Source: Rhodopirellula baltica SH 1 (GTDB taxonomy: Bacteria > Planctomycetota > Planctomycetia > Pirellulales > Pirellulaceae). Taken from it: DNA of 64,000 nucleotides. The position numbers and the translations under genes were made by a program. The stretch is from NCBI RefSeq assembly GCF_000196115.1, contig NC_005027.1, positions 2,232,001-2,296,000 on the forward strand. Direction: 5' to 3'. Positions 7,628 through 16,900 of this stretch are shown here, in pieces. Within the stretch, counting starts at the first letter, position 1. The number at the start of each line of letters is the position of its first letter. The notes under the pieces are model-generated. The model ran no database searches and had not been told where the DNA came from. It was given only the letters and a program-made list of their open reading frames with translations.

Positions 7628-8075
7628 GCCACGGCAACTTGCGTTTTGGTTTGACCGTGCCATCAACTCCCAAGTCTTCGAGTGGAATATCGGGCCATTC
7701 CATAGGCAATGTCACCAATGGCAATTCGGCCGAAATTTCAAGTGGTCGCCGGGTGAAGAAGAACTGTTCGACCTGAGCAAAGTGTTTGCCATTGTGAAAA
7801 CGGTACAGCACGGCGCGGAGTTGCAGATAGTAGATGCCGGGTTCGCGCACGATCGAAAACGGGATTAGGTCCGGAATTTCGATCGAGTCCGCATCAAGGT
7901 CGACCGACTCGTACACCGAGTAGCAATCCGTGACGGCATCTCCGGGCGGGTCGCCATTGAATGGTGGTGGCGTATCAGCAGTCGGGACGCGAAAAAATGC
8001 GACGCCCAGTGTGAGTCCGCGAGCGGTTGGCAAGTTCGAGTGCTTAATGGCTCCGTCAAAGATCAAATTTGCCAT
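7605..8075 (-). CDS. Cassette gene, hypothetical protein (156 aa)
   Basis: Starts at ATG 8075 (MANLIFDGAIKHSN), 12 bases after R'. Unlike its neighbours it reads through the R'' core (codons P-L-T) and terminates inside the attC, so the last residues, PLTWVLR, are encoded by the recombination site. It looks like a beta-sandwich: GLTLGVAFFRVP, DLIPFSIVREPGIYYLQLRAV and VEQFFFTRRPLEI. The function is unknown. Confidence 0.6.
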   Translation of the reverse strand: MANLIFDGAIKHSNLPTARGLTLGVAFFRVPTADTPPPFNGDPPGDAVTDCYSVYESVDLDADSIEIPDLIPFSIVREPGIYYLQLRAVLYRFHNGKHFAQVEQFFFTRRPLEISAELPLVTLPMEWPDIPLEDLGVDGTVKPKRKLPWPLTWVLR

Positions 8076-8087
8076 TTCGGTATTGGC

Positions 8088-8220
8088 CGCTAACGGAAGG
8101 TTGTCACGACACCATCCGAAACGAACAATGTCTGATTAACGAGTGATTGTAACAATGCCAGCCCACGTGACCAACCAAGAAGGGTGTGCCGCAGGCTACA
8201 GCGCAAACACCCCGTTAGGC
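8088..8220 (-). repeat. attC site 7 (133 bp)
   Basis: R'' is GCCTAAC (plus GTTAGGC, 8214-8220), an exact RYYYAAC that contains the TAA stop of the preceding gene. The other end is CGCTAAC (8088-8094). This is one of the clearest sites in the array. Confidence 0.87.
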
Positions 8221-8655
8221 GACCGGTCCATCGTCGTGCGACCAGAAGTCAGTGAATGCAGCCCGCTGCTCCGCGTCGTAGTCGGTGTCAACTCGCCCCG
8301 CGTGAAGAGGATTGCCATAACATCCGTCATTTGCATCTCGAAGGTAGAAGCCGTCATCAAGTACGACAATGGGAGACATTGAGTCATCGCAGAGGACAGA
8401 ATTGATACGCCGTCCAATCATCGAACTGGCATCAATACCACTTGTTTCCCCGGGCATTGGAAAAGTGTCGATATCGGCGAGCGAGACGTCAGCGACGAAC
8501 AGGTCGAGCACGAGACCAGAATCAAGTCGAAGGTAATGCGATCGAAATTGGGCGGGGCCGATACCGGCGTGAACGAACTCGGGTTCGGAATAAGTGGAAT
8601 GCCCGATTTCGAGTAGACGCGAACCAATGATGCGATCAGGGGGAAGCTCGGGCAT
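8215..8655 (-). CDS. Cassette gene, hypothetical acidic protein (146 aa)
   Basis: Starts at ATG 8655 (MPELPPDRIIGSRLLEIG), 15 bases after the previous core; its stop TAA is part of the R'' 7-mer. It is strongly acidic, with repeated beta-like stretches (SGLVLDLFVADVSLADIDTF, SPIVVLDDGFYLRD) and a C-terminus ending AAFTDFWSHDDG. Small acidic proteins of this sort are common among immunity-like proteins, but no family was recognised. Confidence 0.58.
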   Translation of the reverse strand: MPELPPDRIIGSRLLEIGHSTYSEPEFVHAGIGPAQFRSHYLRLDSGLVLDLFVADVSLADIDTFPMPGETSGIDASSMIGRRINSVLCDDSMSPIVVLDDGFYLRDANDGCYGNPLHAGRVDTDYDAEQRAAFTDFWSHDDGPVA

Positions 8656-8670
8656 CGTGTGCGGTAGGTC

Positions 8671-8807
8671 CCGTAACGGAGGTTTCTGACGACACCACCC
8701 TGAACGAAGCGAGCAGTGCCTGAACCACGAGAGATTGTATCAATGCCAGCCCGCGTGACCAACCAAGGAAGGTGTGACGAAGACCTAGCGTAAAAACAAT
8801 GTTGTGT
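8671..8807 (-). repeat. attC site 8 (137 bp)
   Basis: Boundaries CCGTAAC (8671-8677) and GTTGTGT (8801-8807). The inner blocks CACCACCCTGAACGAAGCG and CGTGACCAACCAAGGAAGG are conserved. Confidence 0.83.
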
Positions 8808-8811
8808 GCCA

Positions 8812-9276
8812 CTAGCGCCGAAATCGAACGATGCGAATGAGTCCGTCAAAGTCACATTTACCGAGTTCGTCTTGCATCATCGAGAGCACGTCATCAGCGG
8901 AACCGCCACCAGTACCTGCCCCAATCAGCGGAAATGCCATGGATTCAAAGTTGTGTTCAGTAGCAAGGGCGACGGCATTGCGTGTTGAATCACGTATCGA
9001 CTGTTCCGAGGAACGCCACCACATGCTGATGCCAGCAACGTGGATGATGGATTTGAAGGGAAGCTTGCCAGCGCCAGTAATGACCGCGCCGCCGAGCGTG
9101 ATGGGTCCGAGTTTGCCCAGCTCGCGGAACGGAACGCAACCGCCCCGTTTTTTGATGGCACCGGAGACACCCTGCGGCAGAAGCAGCCACCATGGAATGA
9201 TGTTGCGGTTCCAAGCGTTCACGATGACGTCGACGTCTTGGTCGAGGAGATCCCCATCAACGGTTTGGAGTTGCAT
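8812..9276 (-). CDS. Cassette gene, macro-domain (ADP-ribose-binding) protein (154 aa)
   Basis: A single macro domain from ATG 9276 (MQLQTVDGDLLDQDVDVIVN); an in-frame GTG at 9291 lies inside the attC core and is less likely. Signature elements are in order: GDL near the start, VDVIVNAWNRN (the usual 'DAIVNAAN' segment, altered), GVSGAIKKRGG (the G-V-x-x-A-I phosphate loop), LPFKSIIHVAG, and FPLIGAGTGGGSADDVL (the second loop). The family binds or hydrolyses ADP-ribose or its derivatives. The AWN in place of AAN suggests an atypical ligand site. As a mobile cassette it could reverse ADP-ribosylation by toxins or defence enzymes. Confidence 0.85.
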   Translation of the reverse strand: MQLQTVDGDLLDQDVDVIVNAWNRNIIPWWLLLPQGVSGAIKKRGGCVPFRELGKLGPITLGGAVITGAGKLPFKSIIHVAGISMWWRSSEQSIRDSTRNAVALATEHNFESMAFPLIGAGTGGGSADDVLSMMQDELGKCDFDGLIRIVRFRR

Positions 9277-9287
9277 CAATCTGTGGC

Positions 9288-9427
9288 ACACAACGGAAGT
9301 TTTCTACGACGCCACCCTAAACGAAGCGAACGACGTCTGAACTAAGGGTGATTCTAACAAAGCCAAGGCCCGCTACCAAAGAGACAAGGTGTGCCCGAAG
9401 GTCCTCAACGTAAACACAATGTTGGCC
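9288..9427 (-). repeat. attC site 9 (140 bp)
   Basis: Boundaries ACACAAC (9288-9294) and GTTGGCC (9421-9427). The inner block GCCACCCTAAACGAAGCGAA is conserved. Confidence 0.82.
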
Positions 9428-9430
9428 GAC

Positions 9431-9850
9431 TCAGGTTCGTAGATACATGCCGGGCATCTTTTCGACGTTCTTGAACGCGAATTCCTGCCATTCGGCGAAT
9501 GTGTCGAGTTTTTCGTTTGGGTTAAAGAACAACATCAAACTGCGTGACAGCACCCAAACACAGCCAACCTTGAAGCTGAGCATCCGGTCGCTAGATTCGG
9601 GATCATTTAACTGGTCGGAATCAGCCCCATCATTCCATTGGTGCAATGCGCGAAAGATGTCGTCCGTGTTGTTTGCAGGGAAGTCGGCAAGCGAATCGTA
9701 GAGGACGGTGAAGTCGGAGAGGTCATAGCGCTGCCCACCGGATTCGAGGACAGAACGCAAAAGTCGTGCGACGGATCCCGTCAGCCCAGCGGGCGAGTCG
9801 TAGCCCCACGAATAGATTTCGTCGTGGATGTATTGAAGCAACGTATGCAC
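9431..9850 (-). CDS. Cassette gene, hypothetical protein (139 aa)
   Basis: Starts at 9850 (MHTLLQYIHDEIYSWGYD), seven bases after R'; its TGA stop lies three bases from the next R''. The first 60 residues look helical and the C-terminus is aromatic (TFAEWQEFAFKNVEKMPGMY). An internal VGCVWVLSRSLMLFF is hydrophobic but too short and isolated to call a membrane helix. No family was recognised. Confidence 0.58.
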   Translation of the reverse strand: MHTLLQYIHDEIYSWGYDSPAGLTGSVARLLRSVLESGGQRYDLSDFTVLYDSLADFPANNTDDIFRALHQWNDGADSDQLNDPESSDRMLSFKVGCVWVLSRSLMLFFNPNEKLDTFAEWQEFAFKNVEKMPGMYLRT

Positions 9851-9857
9851 TAGAGTC

Positions 9858-9987
9858 GGCCAACGGAAGTTTTTTACGACACCGCCCTGAACAAAGCGCG
9901 GCCTGGATTGTGAAAGAACATACTACGGCTAAACGACGTGACCAACGGAGGAACGTGTGCCGAAGGCGTCACAAAAACATCTTAACC
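9858..9987 (-). repeat. attC-like site 10 (130 bp)
   Basis: The R' end GGCCAAC (9858-9864) and the block ACGACACCGCCCTGAACAAAG are conserved. The other half is rearranged, and the R'' end (CTTAACC, 9981-9987) overlaps the upstream gene's stop. Confidence 0.72.
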
Positions 9988-10506
9988 TCCGTCGCCGCGT
10001 GCCAAGCATAGTCGCCGCCAAACTTCACCTGACATTTCGTTCTGCAAACAATTTCTTAGCATCTTGGCAAAGCGTGCATCTTCCTCGGCCAATTGTTCAA
10101 ACAAGGAAATGAACTCATCGCCATGTTCACCGAGCAAATGTTCCACCGGACCAGCAGCAAGATGCCGGTGGGTATCTTCGGTACCGGTCCGATAGGCCAC
10201 AAGAATGAATTTCCACTGAGACGCTGCTGATGCAGTGAAGTTCATCGGCACGACGTACTCGCTAGCTGTGCTTGGTGCATCGTCTAGCAACCAAGGAAGC
10301 TTGGGAATCGACGACGAAGCGTCATCGCCACAGAGTTCGGAATTCCATGCGATAGCGAACGCATTCCAGTCCGACTCCGATAGATCATCCCAGCGTGAAT
10401 CAATCAACAGAATGCAATCGAGTTTAGCGGATAATGCAAGCTTCTCGCGACACCGCCCGCAATGATGCGAAAGGTGCCTTAACCACGCACATTGTATCGG
10501 TGCCAA
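9982..10506 (-). CDS. Cassette gene, DUF6869-like protein (start uncertain)
   Basis: The C-terminal half has the DUF6869 pattern: FILVAYRT, then LAAGPVEHLLGEHGDEFISL, a short helix, ARFAKMLRNCLQNEMSGEVW. The N-terminal WDDLSESDWNAFAIAWNSEL also fits. An ATG at 10506 starts the longest frame, but its first ~30 codons translate the upstream attC-like site. No ATG lies between that site and the conserved region, so a TTG (near 10395-10400) or translation through a decayed attC are the alternatives. The molecular function of the family is unknown. Confidence 0.65.
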   Translation of the reverse strand: MAPIQCAWLRHLSHHCGRCREKLALSAKLDCILLIDSRWDDLSESDWNAFAIAWNSELCGDDASSSIPKLPWLLDDAPSTASEYVVPMNFTASAASQWKFILVAYRTGTEDTHRHLAAGPVEHLLGEHGDEFISLFEQLAEEDARFAKMLRNCLQNEMSGEVWRRLCLARGDGG

Positions 10507-10534
10507 ATCGGCAGAACAACCGAGAAAGGTTCCT
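10429..10534 (-). repeat. attC-like site 11 (short, degenerate)
   Basis: About 105 bp. It keeps the GCGACACCGCCCG block and a TAACCACG..ATTGTATCGGTGCC block of the family, but both outer 7-mers are poor matches. It may no longer be recombinogenic. Confidence 0.55.
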
Positions 10535-10863
10535 CAAAGATCCAGCAATGGACACGCGCCGTCCGCTTGCCGCACTTCCAGAACTGCCGGTCGTCGCCAT
10601 TTGAGAGACCATGCATCCGCGTCGTGCATTGTCGAACATCGGAGACCAACCCGATGCATGGCGAGCAACTCGACCTCAATCCAGTATTCGAGAGATAGCA
10701 AGGATCGAAGTGCGGTGAGCCAGACGTGGTCAACCAAGATCGGACGGATAGCAACTTCCATCGGCGATAACGTGATTGAAGTTTGCATCCACGCAATCAT
10801 GGCAAGCACGACGTCGATCGCACCAACAACGATGCGATCGACGCTTAGACATTCGGCTTCCAC
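10534..10863 (-). CDS. First gene of the array, hypothetical protein (109 aa)
   Basis: Read from GTG 10863; no in-frame ATG lies upstream before a stop. The N-terminal half is hydrophobic (RIVVGAIDVVLAMIAWMQTS and VWLTALRSLLSLEYWIEVEL), possibly two helices, and the C-terminus is basic and polar. It stops next to degenerate attC site 11. It lies 70 bp from the stop of the giant surface-protein gene. No family was recognised, and coding status rests on the open frame and the cassette context. Confidence 0.45.
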   Translation of the reverse strand: MEAECLSVDRIVVGAIDVVLAMIAWMQTSITLSPMEVAIRPILVDHVWLTALRSLLSLEYWIEVELLAMHRVGLRCSTMHDADAWSLKWRRPAVLEVRQADGACPLLDL

Positions 10864-10938
10864 CCGGGAATACTTCAGTGAGCGCCCCCGTGAGTCACGC
10901 CGGGCATGCTCGCATCACCACAGATCCGTTGGTTAGAC
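10864..10938 (-). other. Junction between the giant gene and the cassette array; possible entry point
   Basis: The giant gene's TAA stop is embedded in GTCTAAC (plus GTTAGAC, 10932-10938), an exact match to the integron R'' consensus RYYYAAC. The 70 bp that follow do not align with the attC family and lack a recognisable attI. Confidence 0.35.
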
Positions 10939-13900
10939 AGCGTCCAACAACTCGATCTCAGTGGTCATTGATGACGAGTCTTCCTCGTCATTGAGTTCTG
11001 TCATTGCTTCGTCCACTCCGATCAGCGTGGCTGCAGCGGTTGACGCTGATCCGGCGAATGACGATGCGATCGTGCGTCCTGGTTCTTCAAAACCGATGAC
11101 CTCGCCGCTGTCAAAGAACTCATCGACTTCATCGCTCAAAAGCTCATTGCGTTCAGAGTTCGCAAATGGCACTTGTGGTGCATTGAACTCACCCGACGCA
11201 GTGTTGGTCGACAGCTCCATTCGATTGAGGTGGTTGATCACAAGCAACGCATCCAGTGCCGTAACGCTCGCGTCGCGATTGACATCAACGAAGCTACCCA
11301 GCAAGGGTTCACCACCGGCATCGTTCAAACGGTTCAGCTCGTTGATCACCATCAACGCGTCCAAAGCGGTTGTTTCACCATCCGCCGATGTGTCCGTCGG
11401 CTGAAGAATGTTCGTCGCCGCCCGATTGGTCAACGTATCCGAACCAGCAGACGATCGAATCGAGAAAATACGATCGCTTGATAGCGGTTCAAAGATGACC
11501 GCGTACAGTTCGCCAGCTCGAAGATTTGCCGTCGCGACTCCGTTTTGGTAGGTGCTGACTGTCAACGTATCAGCGTCGACGATCCGCACCGTTTCGCTCA
11601 AGCTGGTCACACTAATCGGAGTGACCGTGACCGTTGTGTCCGTCAACGCTTGGAAGATGATTGCCGTTGGAATGCCATCACCTGGAATCAAATGCGGACG
11701 AGCCACAAAGGTCGGAACCAAAATTCGCGTCTCACGTTCGTTGATATCATCGTTGAGAATGACACCCTCCGCATCCGCTTGCGAAATCACCGTGTCATCG
11801 CTGGCGTTACTCAGCACGACAGCGAAGCTTTCGTTGGATTCGACTTGAGTATCACCTGATACGTTCACGGTGATCGTCGCCGTCGATTCACCATCGGCGA
11901 ATGTCACTGTTCCGGTCGGCAACGTCCCACCAAAGTCACTCGAATCTGCTGGATTGTCTCCGCTCCCGACCACCGAATAGTCCACCGTGACGGTTCCAAT
12001 CGTATTTTCTGCTCGAGTCACGGTGAACGTGAACGCGGTGGTTCCTGAGTCACCTTCAACGCGTTGAGCGTTGTCAGCAGCGATGCTCAACGAAGCCGCA
12101 ACTGGTACCGCCAAATCTGATTCGAACGCACCGATGTCGACGCCTGGACCTTGCGGTCGCGAAACACCCCGTTGATCGGTTGTCACCCCGGCCAAACCTC
12201 CCGCATCCAAAGCCGCGCTTCCCGAGAGCAAAGGAATCGTTGGAGTTGGACCACCAAAGTCGCCCAGTGTTCCAAGACCTGCGTCGACATCGACAAGGTT
12301 GTTTCCGCTATCGGCAATTGCCCCCAATAGATTCGAATTGGTTGAGGCGTTGTTCCGCGAAACAATCGAATTGATTAACGATAACATGCCCGCCTCGACC
12401 GAAATGCCCCCACCCTGTGAAGCTGAATTGTCAGCGACTGTGACACTAGTCAACGAAACGGTTCCACCTTCGCTCAAAACACCGCCACCATCATTCGACG
12501 CCGAGTTTGCCGCGATGGTTGAATTAACAACGGTGACCACACCACCATCTCCGTCAGCAAAGATGCCGCCGCCGTCGATTGTGATGTTGTTGGAAATCGT
12601 CGAACGGGTGACGACCAGAGTTCCCGTCGAGCTGTTCCACAGACCACCGCCTTCACTGGCGGCCGTGTTCCCATTAACGACAACTTCCGTCAGCTCAACG
12701 GAACCATCGTTTGAAATGTGAACCGCGCCTCCGTTACCGGGTGCCGCGGAACCGCTTGGGCCAGCCACGTTGTCTATAAGCGATCCACCGGTGAACGAAG
12801 TGGTCGATCCGCCGATGGCTTCCAACCCACCGCCAGCACGATTGGCAGTGTTGTCTGAGATTGTTGTGTTGTCGATCGTTGCAGTTCCAGCATTGAAAAT
12901 GCCGCCACCACTTCCAGACACACCATCGGCAACGTTGTTTCGAATGGTCGCGTCGCTGATCACCAGCGTTCCACCGACATTGAAAATGCCTCCCCCTCCA
13001 TTATCCGCGTCATCACCCGACGCGACATTCCCGTCGATGACTGTCCCGTCGACTGTCATCGTTCCGGTCCCATTCCAAAGTCCGCCACCTTCGGAAGCAG
13101 CGACATTCCCGTTGACCGTTCCGCCAGTGATCTCCACCGAACCATTTCCGGTGACGTGAAAACCACCACCGTTTCCAGGTGCCGCCGTCGCCGGCGAAAC
13201 ACCGGCGTTGTTCAGATTTAGCGAAACGTTCAGCAAGGTTGTCGACGAATCCGCGGTCGACTCGATCCCTCCGCCAGCTCGGTTGGCGCGATTGCCGGTA
13301 ATCGTTGTTCCGGTCATTTCCACCAAACCACCAAAATTCAACAGTCCGCCGCCGCTTCCCGCCGATCCACTGGCAACGTTATCACGAATCGATCCATTGG
13401 TGATTGCGATCGAGCCACCGTTGTTGAAGACGCCACCGCCACCATCGTCTGCTCCTTCACCCAACGCGGTGTTGCCTGAGATAGTGGTGCCATTGATCGT
13501 CATCAATCCGCTACCGTTCCAAAGTCCGCCACCTTCGAGAGCAGCGGAATTGTCGGTGACAGATCCACCACTGATCGTTAGCTGCCCATCACCACCGATA
13601 TGAATACCGCCCCCATTTCCAGGTGAAGCGACAGCAGGAGAGACACCGGCGTTATTCGATGAGATCGTGGTTCCGCTGATCGTGTTCAGCGTGCCAGAGG
13701 TTGCTTCGATGCCGCCGCCAGCACGATTGGCGGTGTTGTTGGAAATGGTCGTGTTTCCACTCACCGTCAACGTTCCGCCATCATTCAAAATCCCACCGCC
13801 ACTGCCGCTGGCACCGTCGGCGATGTTGAATCCGATGACCGCGTCGATCACGTTCAGCGTGCCGCCGTCGTTGAATAAACCGCCGCCACCGTTGCTGGCG

Positions 13901-16900
13901 TCATCGCCACTGGCGACGTTCGATGTGATCGCCCCGCCGTTGATCGTCATCGTTCCGGTCGATGAGTTCCATAATCCTCCGCCCTCGCTCGCCGCCGTGT
14001 TGCTACCGAAAATGGCCAAGTTCGATGTGACGTTGGCTGCTCCGGTCGAGTGCAATCCGCCACCGTTGATGCCGGCAAAGTTGTTCGAAACATCCGTTCC
14101 AAAGTTTAATGTCACCGTCCCATCGATCACTTCGATGCCACCTCCAGCTCGATTGGCCGTGTTGCCCTCGGATGGAATCGCCCCACCGATCTGGCTCAAG
14201 TTAATCGTCACCGCACCGTCAGCACTGAAGATACCGCCGCCACTTCCCAAAACACCGTCAGCCGCGTTGCCACTGATTGTCGCATTGCTGACCGTCAATG
14301 TTCCGCCGTTGTTGAAGATCGCTCCACCGCCGTCATCCGCCGCGTCACCCGAGGCCACGTTGCCGGTCAGAATCGTTCCGTCGACCGTCATCGTTCCGGT
14401 GTTGTTCCAAAGACCGCCGCCTTCACGGGCCGCCGTGTTATCGCGAATCGTTCCGCCCGAGATATCCGCGTTGCCATCACCCGAAATATGCAGTGCACCA
14501 CCGTTACCCGGCGCGGCAGATCCATCAGGTCCGGCAACGTTGAGTTCCATCAACACATCCGTCAGCGTTGTGCTGCTACCCGCGGTAGCTTCGATCCCGC
14601 CACCCGCACGGTTTGCGGTGTTGTCGCTGATCTCGCCGCCCGAAACCGTCAGCATTCCCAGGTTCAGGATGCCACCGCCGCTGCCCGAAGCACCGTCGGC
14701 AAAGTTTCCTGTGACAGTTGCGTCAATGACACTCAACGTTCCACCGACATTGAACAGTCCGCCACCGCCGTTATCGGCATCATCACCGGAGGCCGTGTTG
14801 CCGCTGATCGTGATTCCAGTCACGGTCATCTCACCGGTACCGTTCCACAAACCACCACCTTCGGATGCCGCAACGTTGTTGTTCACCGTGCCGCCACTGA
14901 TCGTCACCGTTCCGGAACCGGTGACGTGCAAACCACCTCCGTTGCCGGGCGCCGCCACCGCGGGACTGATACCGACGTTGTTTCCGTCCAGATTGACATC
15001 GGTCAACGAAGTGGAGGATGCATCGGTGGCTTCGATTCCACCACCGGCGCGGTTGGCCATGTTGCCGCTGATTGTTGAACCGGTGATTGTCATCGAACCG
15101 AGGTTCAGAATGCCGCCACCGCTTCCGGCAGTGCCGTCAGCCGTGTTGTTGTTCACAGTGGACGAATTGATTGATACGGTTCCGCCATCATTGAAGATAC
15201 CGCCACCGCCCTGATCAGCATCGGCACCGCTAGCCAAGTTGCCTTCGACGTTGGTTCCGACCAAAGCGATCGTTCCCGACACACTATTCCAAACGCCTCC
15301 GCCTTCTGCACCGGCGGAGTTGCCGGTAATCGTGGCATCAATGAAATTGGCTGTCCACGGTCCGGAGGTGTGCAGTGCACCACCATTGATTCCGGTCACA
15401 TTGCCGTCGAATTCAGTTTCAAAGAACGTTGCGTTGCCAGCGTTCTCGACACCACCACCGGCACGAGACGCGTCGTTGTTGGAAATGGTTCCACCACGAA
15501 CCACCAACGTTCCGCCGTTCGCATTCAGGATCCCGCCTCCGTTCCCGAGTCCCGCCATGGCGGTGTTCTCAATCACATCGCTGTCGGTGATTGTGACGAC
15601 ACCTCCATCATTGAAGACACCTCCGCCACCTTCACCCGGTTCGTCGCCACCACTGACATTGCCAGAAATGCTTGAGTCCGTAATCGAAACATGTCCGCTT
15701 TCGTTGGCAATCCCGCCACCATCGCCTGATGCCACGTTGCCGGTGATCTGTGCATTCACGATGGACAGCGTTCCGCCAACGGCTTGCAACGTCCCCGACG
15801 CGGCGGGCCCGGTGACTCGATAACCATCGGGTGAACCGTCCCCGTCAACATCCACGTCTGTGTTCACTCCATGCAGCACAATCTCACGCAATGACATCGG
15901 CAACAAATTGTTGTACTGACGAGCTTGATCGACATCACTCAGGTCGAACGTGTAGGTCTCGCTGAAGTCGATTGTGCCATCATCAGCCGTGGGGAAGTCA
16001 GCCAAGTTGAAATCGGCCAACGGTGAATTCCCTTCCAAAGGAACCGGTGCACGCGGGCTGGACAAATTCAGCAGCACATTGCCGTAACCGGCAATCCCTT
16101 CGCCAACCGTGATGAAGCCATCCCCGTTCGCGTCATCGCCGGCGTCCGGCGTACGAGAATCGATCGCGACCCCGCCTTCACCCAAGAAAGGTCCCGGGAT
16201 CGTTCCGGTTGTATCCAAGTCCGAAGCAAACCGCCCGTGGATGTGTTGAATGTGAGGTTGATTGGGAACCAAACCAGATGCATTGATGTTAACCGTGATC
16301 GACGGATTGTCGGGGTCGCTGGTATCCACAGTGACCGTCGCCGTTCCGCTCACGCCAGAATCATTCAGTGCACTCAGTGAAGTTTGGAACGTTTGCGATG
16401 TCACGTCGACACCGCTGTCATTGAAGATACCGCCCCCGATCGGTGCGGAGTTCTCGCTCACCAAAGTCCCGTCAACAGTCAAACTCCCGGACACGCTATT
16501 CCAAAGTCCACCGCCTTCACTAGCGGCGATGTTGTTCGAGACCGTCCCGCCGGTGATCGTCACGACACCACCACCGGAGACGTGCAACGCTCCACCATTA
16601 CCCGGCGACGCCGAACCATCTGGCCCGGCGATATTTCGATCCATCGACACATCGGTCAACGTGGTCGAGGATCCAGCGGTCACTTCAATCGCTCCGCCAG
16701 CACGATTGGCAGTGTTTTCACTGATATCGCTGCCGGAAACGGTCAGCGTTCCTTGGTTCAGGATGCCGCCGCCGCTGCCCGATGCACCGTCGGCAACGTT
16801 GTTGATGACCGTGGAGTCCGTGACGATCAGATTGCCGCCAACATTGAACAAGCCACCTCCACCATTGTCCGCATCGTCACCCGATGCTGTGTTGCCGCTG

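Larger units (their letters stand above)
4678..10938 (-). mobile_element. Integron gene-cassette array (CALIN-like), 11 genes and 11 attC-like sites
   Basis: Eleven small minus-strand genes alternate with eleven related ~100-150-bp sites. Each gene starts 10-30 bases after one site and stops next to, or inside, the next. Sites are bounded by 7-mers resembling R'' (RYYYAAC) and R' (GTTRRRY), with conserved inner blocks such as ACACCGCCCTAAACGAAGCG and GTGACCAACCAAGGAAGGTG on the plus strand. This is the architecture of integron cassettes. No integrase gene or attI is recognisable in the window, so it is either a cluster lacking an integrase or the distal part of a larger integron. Confidence 0.88.

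Noticed and set aside
4678-10534. CRISPR-like regular repeats
   Set aside because: Repeats are ~137 bp and divergent, spaced by ~350-480-bp genes rather than short unique spacers.
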